DNA of 64,000 nt from Eucommia ulmoides (GCA_016647705.1 CM028335.1:17071905-17135904), one strand, 5' to 3'; positions 1 to 12,223 are shown, numbered from the stretch's first letter. The notes: a model not told the origin generated them from the sequence alone. A program made the numbers and translations.

Positions 1-1291
1 TTGGAATATAAGTACTTCGACGGGTAAGACTAGAGAATTGGTGGACGTGATGAGCAGACGGAGGATTAATATTCTTTACTTGCAGGAAACTAAATGAGTT
101 AGAGAGAGGTATAGAGAAATTGAGGGTACGGGATATAAGTTATGATGTACGGGGAATGACAAACATATGAATGGGGTAGGTATTATGGTAGATAGGGATT
201 TAAAAAATAGCGTGGTCGATATTAAAAGAAATAGAGATAGCATGATGATTATGTAGGTGGTAGTTGAAGGGGAGGTCGTTAACATTATTAGCGTGTACGC
301 TCCCCAAGTATGACTGCAAGAGATGTTAGACAAGAATTTTAGGAGAATATGAACGAAGTTGTTCAAAGTATACCTAACCAATAAATAATATTTATTGGGG
401 GAGATTTGAATGGACATGTAGGGAAGGAAAGGAGAACTTTTGAGAAAGTATATTGTGGTTATGGATTTGGGGAGAAGAATGCGATAAGTGAGATGATTTT
501 AGATTTTGCTACGGCGTATGATTTAGTTATTTTGAATTACATGTTTTAAGAAAAGATATAAGCACCTTATTACATTTAAAAGTGGGCAGAAGAATAGCCA
601 AATAAACTTTGTCCTTACTAAAATGAGAGATCGTTTAATATGTAAGGACTGTAAAATCATACCCAAAGAGAGTATTGCTACACATAGATTAATGGTAACC
701 GATTTGAAGTTTCAACGGTAGAAGTGGGAATTTAAGATAAGTAGACATTTAAGGATATGTTGTAGAGATCTAAGAGGCGAGAAGATGGAGTTCTTTAAGG
801 ATAAAATTAACAATGAAGAGTTATGGAAGAGATGAGGAAGTGAACAAAATGTGAGGTGATATGGCGAGTCGTTTTAGAGAGATAAGAAAAGAAGTTTTAA
901 TAGTCTCCAGAAAATGGGGACTATAATATAAAGAAAGTTGGTGGTGGAATAAGGAGGTCCAAAAAGTCGTTCGTGACAAGTAGATAACTTATAAAGAATG
1001 ACAAAAATGTCGAAGTAAGGAGAGTTGAGAGAAGTATAAACATGCAAAAATGGAGGCAAGAAAGGTGCTAAAGAATCAAAATGTCCGGCGTACGATAATT
1101 TGTATCAAAAGCTAGATACAAAAACTAGAGAAGGGGACATATTTAAACTCGCTAAGCAACGTGAACGAAAGATTAGAGATATAAGAAGTGTCAGATGCAT
1201 CAAAGACGATGATGAGAAGGTCTTGGTGAAAGATAAAGAGATTATGGAATAATGAAGAAGTTATTTTTATAGCTTATTAATGGGAACAACG

Positions 1292-1478
1292 GAAGAGAGC
1301 CTTGACGCAACAGTAAAAGTTGTCGCCATGTGACCTAGAAGTCACGGGTTCAAGTCGTGGAAACAGTCTTTTGCAAAAAAAAACAAGGTAAGACTGCGTA
1401 CAATAGACCTAAGTAGTCCGACTCTTCTCTGGACTTAGCGCATAGATGGAGCTTTGTAGTATCGGGTTGCCCTTTATT
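1292..1478 (+). mobile_element. tRNA-derived SINE (Au-like) inserted in the LINE
   Basis: About 187 bp with the layout of the angiosperm Au SINE family: a tRNA-like head with a box-A-like part (GACGCAACAGTAAAAG), a box B (GGTTCAAGTC near 1349), the body GTAAGACTGCGTACAATAGA and a tail GGGTTGCCCTTTATT. It is bounded by an imperfect target duplication, taatgggaacaacg (1278-1291) and taatgagaacaatg (1479-1492), 12 of 14 identical. RT-related reading frames of the LINE continue on both sides, so the SINE is younger than the LINE. Box B is good and box A decayed, so Pol III activity is doubtful. Confidence 0.82.
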
Positions 1479-2035
1479 TAATGAGAACAATGTTGAAGAA
1501 TCTAAATTAGAGTTGCCTAGTTTACCTTTCGATAGAATTTATAAGTTTCATAGAAGAATTAAGGCCTCGAAAATTAGAATATCACTAAGGATGATGAAGA
1601 TTGGAAGAGCAGTAAAACCAAATGAGATCCCTATAGAGATGTGAAAATGTTTGAGAGATCTTGGAATAGAGTGACTGACTAGACTTTTTAATGATATTTT
1701 GAGGACTAAAAGAATGTCTGATGACTGGATGAGTATTTTAGTGCCCATCTATAAAAATAAAGGGTATGTTCAAAGTTGCGTGAACTACCGGAGCATGAAA
1801 CTTATGAGTCTACTATGAAATTTTGGGAGAAAGTGATATAACATAGAATAAGACATGAAACGAGTATAGAAGAAAACTAATTTGAATTTATGCCCAGTCG
1901 ATCAACCACTGAAGTTATCTATTTACTCCGGAGATTAATAGAAAAATATATAGAGAGAAAAAGAAAGATTTACTTATGGTATTTGTGGATATAGAAAAAG
2001 CTTATGATCGGGTACTCAGAGAAGTTTTATAGTGG

Positions 2036-2320
2036 GTGCTAAAAAAGAAATATGTATCCAATGTATATATTGAGATAATTAATGATATATATAAATGTAT
2101 AATCACTAGTGTTCGAATAGGAGGATGTGATACTTGTGCATTTCCTATTAATATAGGTTTACACCAAGGATCATCTTTAAGTCCTTACCTCTTCATTCTA
2201 ATGATGGATGAACTCACAAAACATATTCAAGATGGAGTACCTTGGAGTGTGTTATTTGCGGATAACATAGTACTAGTTGATAAAAATAGAACATGTCTTA
2301 ATATTAAGTTAGAAAGATAG
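2036..2320 (+). pseudogene. Reverse transcriptase fragment of the RTE LINE
   Basis: The longest open stretch of the LINE (94 codons). It covers the RT palm from the loop before GLHQGSSLSP through the catalytic box, where the second Asp is replaced by Asn (F-A-D-N). It continues in other frames on both sides, so it is a fragment rather than a gene start; the ATG is internal. The family normally has one long ORF with endonuclease and RT, so this is about a tenth of it. Confidence 0.8.
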
Positions 2321-2989
2321 CGAGAAACCTTAGAGTCTAAAGATTTGAAAGTTAGCAGAAGCAAGATAGAATACATGCATTACAATTTTAGTAATGTCCT
2401 ACGAGATGATGGTGCGATCAAAATTAGAGATGACGATGTTCCAAAGATTGATCGTTTAGATATTTAGATTCAATGATTCAGAGCAATAGAGAAATCGAGG
2501 AGGATATTACTCATAGAGTTGATGCATGATGGTTGAAGTGAAGAAGTGCAATTGGGGTGATATGCGATCGTAGTATACCATTGAAACTCAAAGGAAAATT
2601 CTATAAAACAACAATAAGACCAGGCCTTCTGTATATTTCAGAATATTAAAAGACGATAATGGATAAAATTAAGAATGAAACTATTAGAGGGAATTTAGGA
2701 ATAACACCCATCAAAGAGAATATGAAAGAAAATCGTTTACTGTAGTTTAGACATGTGTATAGAAGACCCATAGAAGTACCAGTGAGAAAATGCGATTTAG
2801 TTCAAGTACAAGGAGCTATTAAAAGGAGAGGTAGACTTAAGAAGATTTGGGACGAGACTATTAGAAGTGATTTGATAACATTGAACCTGACGGAGGGGAT
2901 GACCCTTGATCGTTCATGGCGTAAACAGATTCATGTAGCCGGCCCTACTTAAGTAGGACAAAGGCTTAGTTGTTGTATGTTTTATATTT

Positions 2990-3237
2990 TAGTTATGCTT
3001 TTGTTTATAAATAAAAAACAACGGTTCGCGATTTTGGTTTTGGTTTTGATTTTGATTTTTTTATAAAATAAAAAATTTTAAATGGTTTCGCGGTTTTGGT
3101 TTTGATTTTGTATAAAATTAAACGATTCCGTTTAAAACTGTTTATAAAAAACAGGAGGTTTTGGTTTTGAGTTTGGGTTCGATATATGCTAGGTTTTGAT
3201 TTTGGTTTCTAGTGAAACCGAACCATTGCCATCCCTA
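2990..3237. mobile_element. hAT-like terminal fragment with GGTTTTGATTTTG subrepeats
   Basis: The right edge read on the minus strand is TAGGGATGGCAATGGTTCGG, the form typical of terminal repeats of plant Ac/hAT elements. The inside carries repeated G-T-T-T-T-G-G-T-T-T-T-G-A-type subterminal units (3024-3060, 3089-3110, 3150-3210). No matching left end is seen beside the LINE tail, so this is probably a truncated end. The assignment rests on the terminal motif only. Confidence 0.4.
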
Positions 3238-3559
3238 TTCATTTTTCATTAAGGCTTCCTCTCTAATCACAAAATAATAATTTAAGTGATAAGTTGAAAG
3301 CACAACAATTATTATTTTACTTATTTTTAAGTGATATTTATTATTTTAAGTGGTTGTTTTATTTTTTTAAAGTTGTTAAATCAAAAAAGTAATTAACGTC
3401 TTGAGTTCAAAGTATTGAATTGTGTTATCAAACAGAGCTAATTAAGATTGTCGACCTATATATCCATTTTCTTATTTATCATTTCTTAATTCACTCTCCC
3501 TTTAATTTTGTATGATGTTTTTGGTTTTGGTGATAAATCTAACAAAATTCTAACTGCAG

Positions 3560-5002
3560 GACATCTCATTGCTCCACTTGTTGCCCATATCTTCTGTAAT
3601 TTTATGGGCTTGCCTGTTTTGTTTTCAAGGACTGCAGGTATGATAATAGCATACATTTTCTGGGGGAAAGATAAACTCCTGAGTACATTCATATTTAGTT
3701 ATAGCTTACTCCTTTTAAACTTGGCTAAATCACATTTTGCACCTTTGGAGTTTTAGTGCAATCTTAATGTGCCCCTTATGTTTCAATTTTCGCAATATAC
3801 TCCCTGAAGTTTGAATTGTACCTCTAATTGGTCCAATCAACTTGTTTCAACCATCTTAATTGCCAGAAAATGCACTCAAACATCGGGGTGCAAAGTGTAA
3901 TTAAGCCTTCTAACTTCTTTGAAACCAGGAAAAAAATTATTTGACTGAGAACATGTAGGCAGAGGAAGTTGTTTTAGCAACGAAAATAGAAACATATTTC
4001 AATTTTGTTCCCGTAAGTTTTTTTCTAGAGTTACTTATGGGTGCATAATGATTGATGTTGCTCAAATCTCCAATACTCTCAACACTTCAAGAACTCAATT
4101 GAACATGCAAAATTTATGAAAAATACTTGGGATACCCGTGTGCTATCGGCTAAATACTTTTAGCATAGCGTGAGAATAAGTTAATCAAGAATTTAGTATT
4201 GAAAGTTGAGTAAGTAATACCATCCTCCAAGTCTGAATATATAGACTCAAATGGTACCTAATTTGTCCTTGATTCAGATCTGATCTCATAAGATTAAGGT
4301 GAATCTGATATGATTTGTGGGCTTATTTTGTAATTGATTCGTTGTGAGCTACTCCTTTCTTGCCCAAGTTACTGGCAAATTGCTAATTATATTTAAGGGC
4401 AAATTCCATTTTAGTCTTTTTAGGTATTGACACATTCTATGTAGTCCAATAATTTTTTTCCGTTTCAGTTTGAACTCTCAAGTATGAACGTGGTTTTAAA
4501 AGATTTTTCTATTAAATTTTCCGTCCAAATTAACAGAATTAGGGGCGAAAGTATAAAATTATATTTTCTTTAATTGTATTTATTTTTAATTCATTTTTCC
4601 CCTTTTCTTTTTCATTTTTGTTCTTCTCTATTCTCCTCCTTCTCCGTTGTCTTCTCTCCCATTGTAGCTCATCCCCCTGCCTCTACCACCGCAACCACCC
4701 AAACCCACCACCACCTGAAAAAACACCACCACCCCCACTTCCACCAGAAAAAAACATTACCACTGCAACCACCACCACTAGAAAAAACATTTTTTTTTTT
4801 AAATTCCCATGTGTCTTTCTGTTCCAAGATTTTTGGGAACAGAAATAAAAACAGAAACAATAACACTAAACAAAAGGCGCTAGTGTTTTCGTTTCTGTTC
4901 CCAGAATTTCTTGGATCACGATAGAAACATTTTTTATTTTACTCTACTTTGAGTTTTATAGGAACAGACACAAAAATATTGGTCAATCTCTTTTGTGGTG
5001 TT

Positions 5003-5033
<31 letters not shown>

Positions 5034-5170
5034 CAGGGATGGTTACTGTGGCATTTATCGCTGGAATGGTGGGTTTCATATGGCTTCTTTTTCCTCTCAC
5101 CTCTCCAGATTTATTCAATTACAAAACAGATGATTGCAAGTGTTGGCATAGATATTGTGGTTGGACCTAA
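3560..5170 (+). CDS. FACE2: CAAX prenyl protease 2, last two coding exons (partial gene)
   Basis: C-terminal part of the RCE1/FACE2 intramembrane protease, which removes the -AAX tripeptide from prenylated CaaX proteins at the endoplasmic reticulum. Penultimate exon 3560-3637, after an acceptor ctaactgcag and before a donor gtatga, encodes GHLIAPLVAHIFCNFMG; its H-x-x-x-N (HIFCN) is the last conserved active-site motif of the family. Last exon 5037-5170, after a T30 tract and cag, encodes a hydrophobic helix (VAFIAGMVGFIWLLFP), then TSPDL and a Cys/Trp-rich tail ending at TAA. Both junctions are phase 1 and fit together (the split Gly codon reads GGG). The E-E-x-x-x-R motif and earlier exons must lie left of the window, beyond the LINE. 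The 1.4-kb intron between the exons has no coding signal. No damage is visible in either exon. The family call is high confidence; the symbol is by homology from memory. Confidence 0.85.
5004..5033 (+). repeat. T30 tract at the 3' splice site of FACE2
   Basis: Thirty consecutive T directly before CAG|GG of the last FACE2 exon, serving as the polypyrimidine tract. Upstream, 4574-4920 of the same intron holds pyrimidine- and CCACC-rich low-complexity sequence without a credible gene. Confidence 0.9.
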
Positions 5171-5263
5171 TTTTATTTTTTCAGAAATAATTAATTCCTT
5201 TAGTTCAAATTGAAAAAAAATAAAAAAATAAAAATTGTTTAGATGATAAAGATTAAACCCTTC

Positions 5264-5309
<46 letters not shown>

Positions 5310-5640
5310 TTTTGATTTGTGTATGTTGTGCTATAAATCATTATCTTTATATATATGGGGATGGACTAAGATCACCGCTTCGAACTTATGTACGGTAGGG
5401 TTGAAAAGCCATTAATGTTTCTCTTCCCATAATAGTTAATTATAGTTGTTAAAATAATTGTTATTCTTATTTTGTTAAGTAGTTGTTAAGTCATTATTCC
5501 TTTATGCCTATTTTTGTTAAGTAGTTGTTATTTCTATGTTGTTAAGTAGTCGTCATTGTTTGTTATTCTAAGTATATATAATGAGGTTTTATTGTAATAG
5601 AAATATACACTTGATTATAATCGATTATTAAATTATTAGT
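5171..5640 (+). other. 3' flank of FACE2
   Basis: Non-coding DNA after the FACE2 stop. It holds a (TTA)n array and AT-rich sequence with repeated TTGTTAAGTAGTTGTTA-like words (5450-5560). The 3'UTR must lie here, but I cannot fix the poly(A) site. Confidence 0.5.
5265..5309 (+). repeat. (TTA)n microsatellite
   Basis: About 15 uninterrupted TTA units roughly 100 bp after the FACE2 stop, so within or just beyond its 3'UTR. Confidence 0.9.
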
Positions 5641-5954
5641 AAAATTTTTTTTTTTATATTATTAGTTTATATATATATATGTATGTATATGTGTATAAAT
5701 AAATTGAAAATATTTATATTTTGATGGTTAATATTTTATTGTTGGTGAAGGTGGTTATGATTATGCTTATAGGTTCAAAGATGTGATCATTTTGATGAAT
5801 CAGAAGCCTATGTTAGAGAATTTCAAAACCATACTTCCCATCATTGTTCATTGACTTATAGACTTGTAGTTTGACAAAATCCCCAAATTTATAGGTTATA
5901 TATATATATATATGCATGCGCATGTATGTATGTGTATTTTTTATGAAAGGATTG

Positions 5955-6330
5955 TATATTCATGGGCAATTTTATATGTACACTCCTAATTTAATTTAAA
6001 AAGAAATTTAAATGATTTGAAGTTATCATTTTATCTCTTCTAAAATAATTTTAAGTTTTTTCTTTTACACTTCTTATATTTTTTCAATATATGTACTAAT
6101 CCCCACCCCAGGGAATCTATATATAGAGAGAGAGATGAGGATGGGGCCGCATCGATGGTGGTGGTATTTTTTCCGGGGAGGTAGGGCAAACCTGCAGGGT
6201 GGGTAACCTGGAGGGTTAGGAGATGAATGTAAGTTTTTCTCCTGCAAATTTTAAATTTAATCTATAATACCAAAGACGTTTACTAATTGATTATATCTAA
6301 TTTTCAATTTGACGCTCAAAATGTGAAAAA
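5955..6330 (+). mobile_element. Miniature repeat element, family X copy 1
   Basis: Begins GGGCAATTTTATATGTACAC and contains ATGTACTAATCCCCACC near 6090. The reverse complement of 12800-13425 has the same order (ATTCTATATGTACACCC at its edge, then ATGCACTAATCCTCCCCACC), so the two are inverted copies of one non-coding family. The right boundary is uncertain; no transposase is seen. Confidence 0.4.
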
Positions 6331-6527
6331 AAATTATTATACAAAATAACAAGATACTAATCAATTGGGATGAATGGTTTATGAAGCCCTGGTTAGCCAA
6401 AGAAAACTCTTGGCAATTCAATTTCACTACTCAGCTTTATACAATAATAATATAATAAAATGCAAGACTTATCCAGTGTCTAGTATGTCTCTTTAATGGA
6501 AGGTCTAGATGGCGTTTGGCTAGTGTT

Positions 6528-6533
6528 TAATTT

Positions 6534-6564
<31 letters not shown>

Positions 6565-6590
6565 TTTATTTATTTTTATTTTTTAACTTC
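6528..6590 (+). repeat. (TTTA)n microsatellite, interrupted
   Basis: Around a dozen TTTA units with T-insertions, in intergenic DNA. Confidence 0.85.
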
Positions 6591-7564
6591 CAAAAAACTG
6601 AAATAGGAATTATGTTTCTATTCTGAGGTATTCCAGGAATAAAAACATATATGATAATGACTATTGTCGTGAATTTTTTTTTTTTTTTGAATTTATGAAA
6701 ACAGTAAAAAAAGAAAAAGAAAAAAGGTTTGGTAGTAATATTTGTTTTTTTCTTTTTTTTTTTTTAAATGTATGAATAAATATTTTTTAGCCGGTGTGGT
6801 TGTGGTTCTCAACATTTAACCTTATTAAATAGATTGCAAGTGGTTTTGTGGAAGTAAATAATAATAAAAAAAAAAATTTGTTTCACACATTCTTAAAGAA
6901 CTCAAGAAATACTCTCAAAATTTGGGTAAATTTTGGAAATAAAAACGTATTTACCAAACGCGTTACTGTACACTAATCTCAAAAATTTGGGAGCGAGAAC
7001 AGAAATTGGAGAACAAAAACAGTAACCAAACAGGGCCCCAATGTTCAAGTCGTCGTTTTGCCATTGTTTGTACCAAAAAATAATAATATATAGTAGGAGT
7101 GGAAAATAAATAATTGGGAGTATTAGTAGGATTCCCCACAATTAGAACAAGTGTTTTGAGACCAATTTATCCTTCAGCAATTAATATCCAATGTAGCAAT
7201 TAGCCCAAAAAATAGTAAAAATTAGGCAATAAGATGTCGAAATGTATTTAAAAGGAAAAAAAAGGGTTAAAATTCATCGAGTATAATTATGGGGGTGATG
7301 ACCTAGAGATGACACAGATTCTCAGAGTATCCAAATTGTAATCTTTAATTGCCCATCTTATCCCCAAGATTTCTTCTTCTTCTCTTTCTGTTTTTTGACC
7401 TCATTGTAAGTTTTGAGTCTTCTGAGGAAATCACAGTCATCATAGCCTACCCTCTCTCTTTTTGCCTTCCAGCATTTTCTTTTTTATATTTTTGGTGTAA
7501 AAAAAAAAAAAAAAGATAAATGTTATTGGCAGCCCATAAAACTTCTCCTACACTATAATTACAC

Positions 7565-8720
7565 TTAGGGTATATTTGATTGGATGGAAAAATAAAGAAG
7601 AAAAAATGGTGAAAAATGAAAACAAAAAAAAAAAATTATGTTTGATAAGAAATGAAAATGGAATGAAAAAAAAAATGCCCTTTTACCTTCTTTTTTTCCC
7701 TCTCAAATCAGGGATGAAAATTTAGGAGAAATAGTTGAAATTTGAGAAAAAATACTAAAATTATAATTATGACATTATATGCTATCTACCCATTCATTTA
7801 TATGTTTTTTTTTTATATTTTTTTTTCAGATTTTATTTATTAGTAATTTACATATATTGTATTCAACTTAAATGATGATTACTATAATTGTAATCCTAGT
7901 TTAGTTAATTATTTTCGTGAATTGCTTATTTTTACATAATTTGAAATATTAATGGTAATTTTTTTATTTTGTTTTGTAATATATAAGGACAAAATAGTAA
8001 ATTAATTAAGTGTATAATATTTCCTTTTTATTTTTCTTTCTCTACTAAAGATAAAACATTATATAAGGGTAAAATAGTAAATTGAATTATTATATAATTT
8101 CTTTCCTTTACTACACATATAATATTATATTTTCTAAGCAAAAAAAATTTTTCACACTAATATGGGAAAAAAAATAAATAAAGAAAGGAAAATGAGGGAG
8201 AGTTTTTCAAGGGGTGAGGGAAATTACAATTTCACCCTTGATAATAGATTTTTCAATTTATTTTTGTAATATATGAGGGTAGAGTAGTAAATTTTATTAA
8301 AGTGAATTATTTTTCTTTCTTTTATTTTTCTTTTATAACCAAAAAAACATTAGAGAAATTAATTTTTAATATTATCCTCTCATTTTATTTTCTTTTTATT
8401 TTTCTTTTTCTTCCTTACTACTAAAATGATGTATAAGAAAATAAAACGTAAAATAGAAGGGAAAAAAAAAACTTATTTGGTATAGAAAGAAAATAAGAAA
8501 AAAAAAAATACGACGGACAATACACAATTTTCAATTTTCTAACTATTTTTTTTTCTGCAACAATTTAGGAAGAAAATGAAAGGGAGTTTCTCAAGAAGAA
8601 AAAATAAAATTATAATTAAACCCTTGATAATAGAAATATACAAAGATAAAATAGTAATATATATTAAAATGAATTATTTTACTTCTTTTCATTTGTCTGT
8701 TCTAGGTACAAGGTAAAATT
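7565..8720. mobile_element. AT-rich MITE-like block, family Y copy 1
   Basis: Non-coding. Starts near GGGTATATTTGATTGGATGG and carries A/T-rich words that recur in order at 36905-37330, e.g. ATGATGATTACTATAATTGT at 7872 against ATGATGATTAGTATAATCAT at 37209. Inside, a segment ending CCCTTGATAATAG occurs twice (8190-8247 and 8567-8632), so the block is itself duplicated. No clear target duplication was found. Confidence 0.45.
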
Positions 8721-9744
8721 CGACCTTTCACACTAATTTTATTATATATTTTTGGGATAATTGGTGCGACATCTTAAAAATTACCTTAATTAATAAACAT
8801 TCATAAAAAAAAATAAAAAAAATACTTTAGTTTTATTCTCATCTATTAGAGTCTATGCAAGCTAATCTCACAATTAGGGTTGTGCCAACAGCTGCCCCAT
8901 CACCACTAGCCATTGGACTTCAGCTACTGGATTTTGTCCACTATAGGCCGCCGAACCTTCGATTATCGGGAAATTTCTTAGTGACATTACTAACTTTTTA
9001 GTAACATTATTTATTATATTTTTTACTCACATTCAACTAATTTTATAGTCACCTCTTCCACATAAATCCAACCAAAAAATAAACTAAAAAATACGCTAAA
9101 ATATAACTAAAAAATATACTAAAATGTAACTAAAAAATACAATTAAAATATGTAAGTAAAAAAAATATACTAAAAAATAGTTACATGTTAACTAAAAAAT
9201 TTAATAAAAATAATTAAATGTAATTGAAAAATACACTAAAAAATACTTGCGCGTAACTAAAAAAATTTGGCTTTCAGTGTCAAGATTTCTGCAACCATAA
9301 GCCTAATGTCCAACGGTGGGGAAGAGGCGGGCAACGAAGGAGGGTGGTGCCTATTTATGGCTGTTGGTATAAATATTAATTAAAATTTTTTGACTAGAGA
9401 TATAAGGGAGTATTGACCACTAGACTAAGAAATAAAATAAATAATGAAGGGATTTATACAAATTTAAAATAAAATAAGATAAATTATGCATTATGCTGTT
9501 TAATTGAGATGATTTACCAATTATCTCTATATTTTTTAAAAATGAAAATTATATTTCTGTTTCAATGGAATTTTCATAAAAAACAAATGGTTTCATTTGA
9601 AATTTTAAGGGTATGATTAATAAACAACTGCAAATAATTTTTATTTTTTATATTTTAAAATTCTATCTTCTAACACTTCCCTTAATTTAATTATGAAAAT
9701 ACACTTTTGGTTATATAATATTGGGTTTAAATTTGAGAAACTTC
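8721..9744. other. Intergenic DNA with a degenerate 23-bp repeat
   Basis: No coding pattern. The main structure is a run of diverged repeats at 9072-9265 (separate entry). Confidence 0.55.
9072..9265 (+). repeat. Degenerate tandem repeat, about 23-bp unit
   Basis: Repeated unit close to AACTAAAAAATATACTAAAA, seen roughly seven to eight times with substitutions and indels. Confidence 0.7.
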
Positions 9745-10310
9745 TGTCATTTCAACAAATATAAAAGATATTTTTTATTATTTTCATAATATCCGAGATA
9801 TTCTTTTATCTTTTTAGTTTGGTTACCTGTACACTCCTTATGACATTTTATTGACAAAAATGCTCTCGCAATATATATTTTTTATTTTCTAATCTCTTTG
9901 TCTTATTTTTATTATATTTTTTTATTTTTATTTTTATTCTATATTTTCATTTCTTTTCGTGTTATATATATATTTGGTATGGCACTGTAAAAAAAATAAA
10001 AAATTGAAAGCCAAAATCTAGAAACAAAATAAAAGCAATAATAAAAATAGATAAATAGGATGTGAAGAATAAAAATGAATTAAAAAATAAAAAACAAAAA
10101 CAAAAGTACAAAGTAAAAGAAAAAGAAAAAGGAAAAAAGAGAAGAAAAAATAGAGGGTAAAAAATAGAAAACAGAAATAAAATTAAAAATTAAAAAAAAA
10201 TTGCAAAATATTTTTTAACGAAATATGATAAGAGTTCTTTCAGGTATTATGAAAATTATGGGGATAATCTTAATATTTATCAGAATCACACCGGTATAAA
10301 TTCATCCGAC
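9745..10310. mobile_element. Foldback-like AT-rich element with imperfect inverted ends
   Basis: Left arm ATTTTCATAATATCCGAGAT (about 9780) is matched by the reverse complement of the right arm, ATTTTCATAATACCTGAAAG (about 10250). Between them a T-rich half (9880-9960) is followed by an A-rich half (9990-10200) that could pair. Non-coding. Confidence 0.45.
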
Positions 10311-10343
10311 ATAAAAAATTAAAAAAAAAATAAAAAAATAAAA

Positions 10344-10374
<31 letters not shown>

Positions 10375-11141
10375 TGATTTATAAAATATATATATTGATG
10401 TGAATGTGCATGCATTTTGGTCAACCTGGGGGCAATATGACACTATGACTAACGTGAGTCATATCAGTGAGCTGATATTGTTTTCCCTTCCTAATACTAA
10501 TATTTTCAAACTCAATGAACCCTCATTGACTTAATGCCTGAAGCTTTGATGACGTTTGCTTCCATCACTCCCTCTGAATCTTATTGAAACCCCCCCTCCT
10601 CTCACTCTCTAGATGTCGTCCTCTTTTTCTTTTTCCTTTTTTTTTTTTTTAATATCAAAGTAACTATAAAATTACAAAATATAAGCTACAATTACAATTA
10701 TCAGTATTTTTTTAATTAAAAATACATTAGTTTAATTAATAAGATTTAATATCATTTTAATAAAAATATTTTTTAATATTAATTACTATTTATTGAATAT
10801 CTTTGTGGGTCAAAATATGTGTTATATACAGTTTACATACTATTTGTTATTTAGATAATACCAATAGAAACCTTCGTTATCATATCTATATCTATATCTA
10901 TATAAAAAAATAAAATTAAAATATTAGATTTGAGAATGAAAGAGAGCTCATAAAACTCCATCTCTTGATTCTCTTCAATTTTTCTTCCTTTAACATTTTA
11001 TTTAAATGAGTTTTAAATATTATTTTATCATCAATACAACAATTTGAGTGAATTTAATTATTATTTATTATTAATATAATGGGTTGAATGAATTTTAAAT
11101 ATTTTTTTTATATTTGAAATAGTGAGATTTTTAATACATTG
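10311..11141. other. Gene-free AT-rich DNA
   Basis: Contains a (TA)n tract at 10352-10375 and low-complexity sequence. I see no gene or element boundary. Confidence 0.55.
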
Positions 11142-11149
11142 ATATTTTG

Positions 11150-11633
11150 TAGGGTGAATTTCACTGACTTCCCCTGTTAGTCAAAAAACATATAACGGTA
11201 CCCTATGTCATCTAAAAAATATTTTTGCCCTCCTATGTATTTTGAAACCCAACAACGACTACCCAAAATATCTGTGAACGGATCACATCTAATTTTATTT
11301 GACATTTTTACTCTTTTAGAATTTATTCTTTAAGTAGAATGAAAATTTTATCCCTTTTAAATAAAAGATAATATTTTTTTTGAAAAATAAATAACAAAAA
11401 CTATAAATGCTTCCCTTACTAGATTTTTTATTTTAAAAAATTATTATTTTATTTTTTAATTTTTTATTTCTTATATCAATGTTGATAGAAGTAATAATTT
11501 TTTTTTTTCATGCAATTAATTTCATATACAATAGGAGTTAAAAATGACAAACACACACACACATAAAAAAACTATTTTTCAACCTGAGTGAAACTATTAC
11601 TAAATAAAGTCTCATATGAAGAGTTCACTAAAC

Positions 11634-11681
<48 letters not shown>

Positions 11682-12223
11682 AACAGTTTATATAACTAAA
11701 TTTCATAAAAAAAAATATTTAAAATAATTTAGAATTTAAAAAATTCAGCAAAAGTACTCTTTAAATACTCAAAAAAATATAAAAAAGAAAACATCATTTG
11801 ATCCAAAATAATAAAAATAAATTACAATTACAAATGTATTACATAAATCAATAATATTTAGTTCTAAAAATAATTTTAAATTTAAAAAATTCAGCACCAA
11901 TTACTCTTTAAATAATAATAATAATAATAATAACAACAAAAATAATAACATCCCAAAAGTAACAAAAAAATAGATTTAAAAATTTATTACATAAACAAAA
12001 TTTAAAAATTAAAATCAAATTTGACTAAAATTATAATTCTTTTAAAATGGTTATAAGAGTAATTCTTTGATTAGTATTTTTTAATAGTATATTAACATGG
12101 ACAAATAAGTAATTTTATATTTAATATGGAAGGAAGTGAAAGTCGGAGATATTTTCTAAATGACAGGAGATATCGTTGTAAGTTTTTTCAATGGCAGGAG
12201 ACTTCACTGAAATTTACACATAT
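11150..12223. mobile_element. Non-autonomous hAT-type element with 8-bp target duplication
   Basis: The left end is TAGGGTGAATTTCACTGACT and the reverse complement of the right end is TATGTGTAAATTTCAGTGAA. The similarity continues for about 85 bp (both contain TGTCAT followed by TAAAAAATAT or TAGAAAATAT). The element is flanked by identical 8-mers ATATTTTG at 11142-11149 and 12224-12231, the length made by hAT transposases, and TAGGG starts fit hAT. The interior is non-coding and holds a (TA)n array. 1,074 bp. Confidence 0.65.
11637..11679. repeat. (TA)n microsatellite in the hAT element
   Basis: About 21 TA units. Confidence 0.9.

Larger units (their letters stand above)
1..2985 (+). mobile_element. 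RTE-type LINE retrotransposon, decayed, left end outside window
   Basis: Remnant of a plant RTE-clade non-LTR retrotransposon. Translation in shifting frames gives an endonuclease-like start (LVDVMSRRRINILYLQET near 30-100), then reverse transcriptase: a fingers/palm block at 1620-2030 (YKN, FMPSRSTTE, VFVDIEKAYDRV), GLHQGSSLSPYLF near 2155-2190, and a C-terminal part ending DRSWRKQIHVAGPT at 2952, the usual end of this family. The catalytic box reads F-A-D-N (2255-2266) instead of F-A-D-D. Many stops and frameshifts show it is dead. It lies in the same orientation as the CAAX protease exons that follow, so it sits in an intron of that gene. A SINE is inserted at 1292-1478. A second copy of the family is at 34765-36075. 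The class call is firm; the 5' end is not in the window. Confidence 0.88.
5641..7564. other. Gene-free AT-rich intergenic DNA
   Basis: No coding pattern. Short TA and homopolymer tracts, an interrupted (TTTA)n array at 6528-6590, and one miniature element at its left (separate entry). ORFs here are low complexity. Confidence 0.6.

Noticed and set aside
1292..1478. A tRNA gene at the box B sequence
   Set aside because: The tRNA fold is not complete; the whole 187-bp layout and flanking duplication indicate a SINE.
4574..4924. ORFs between the two FACE2 exons
   Set aside because: Low-complexity intron sequence; the exon frames join directly across it without loss of family residues.
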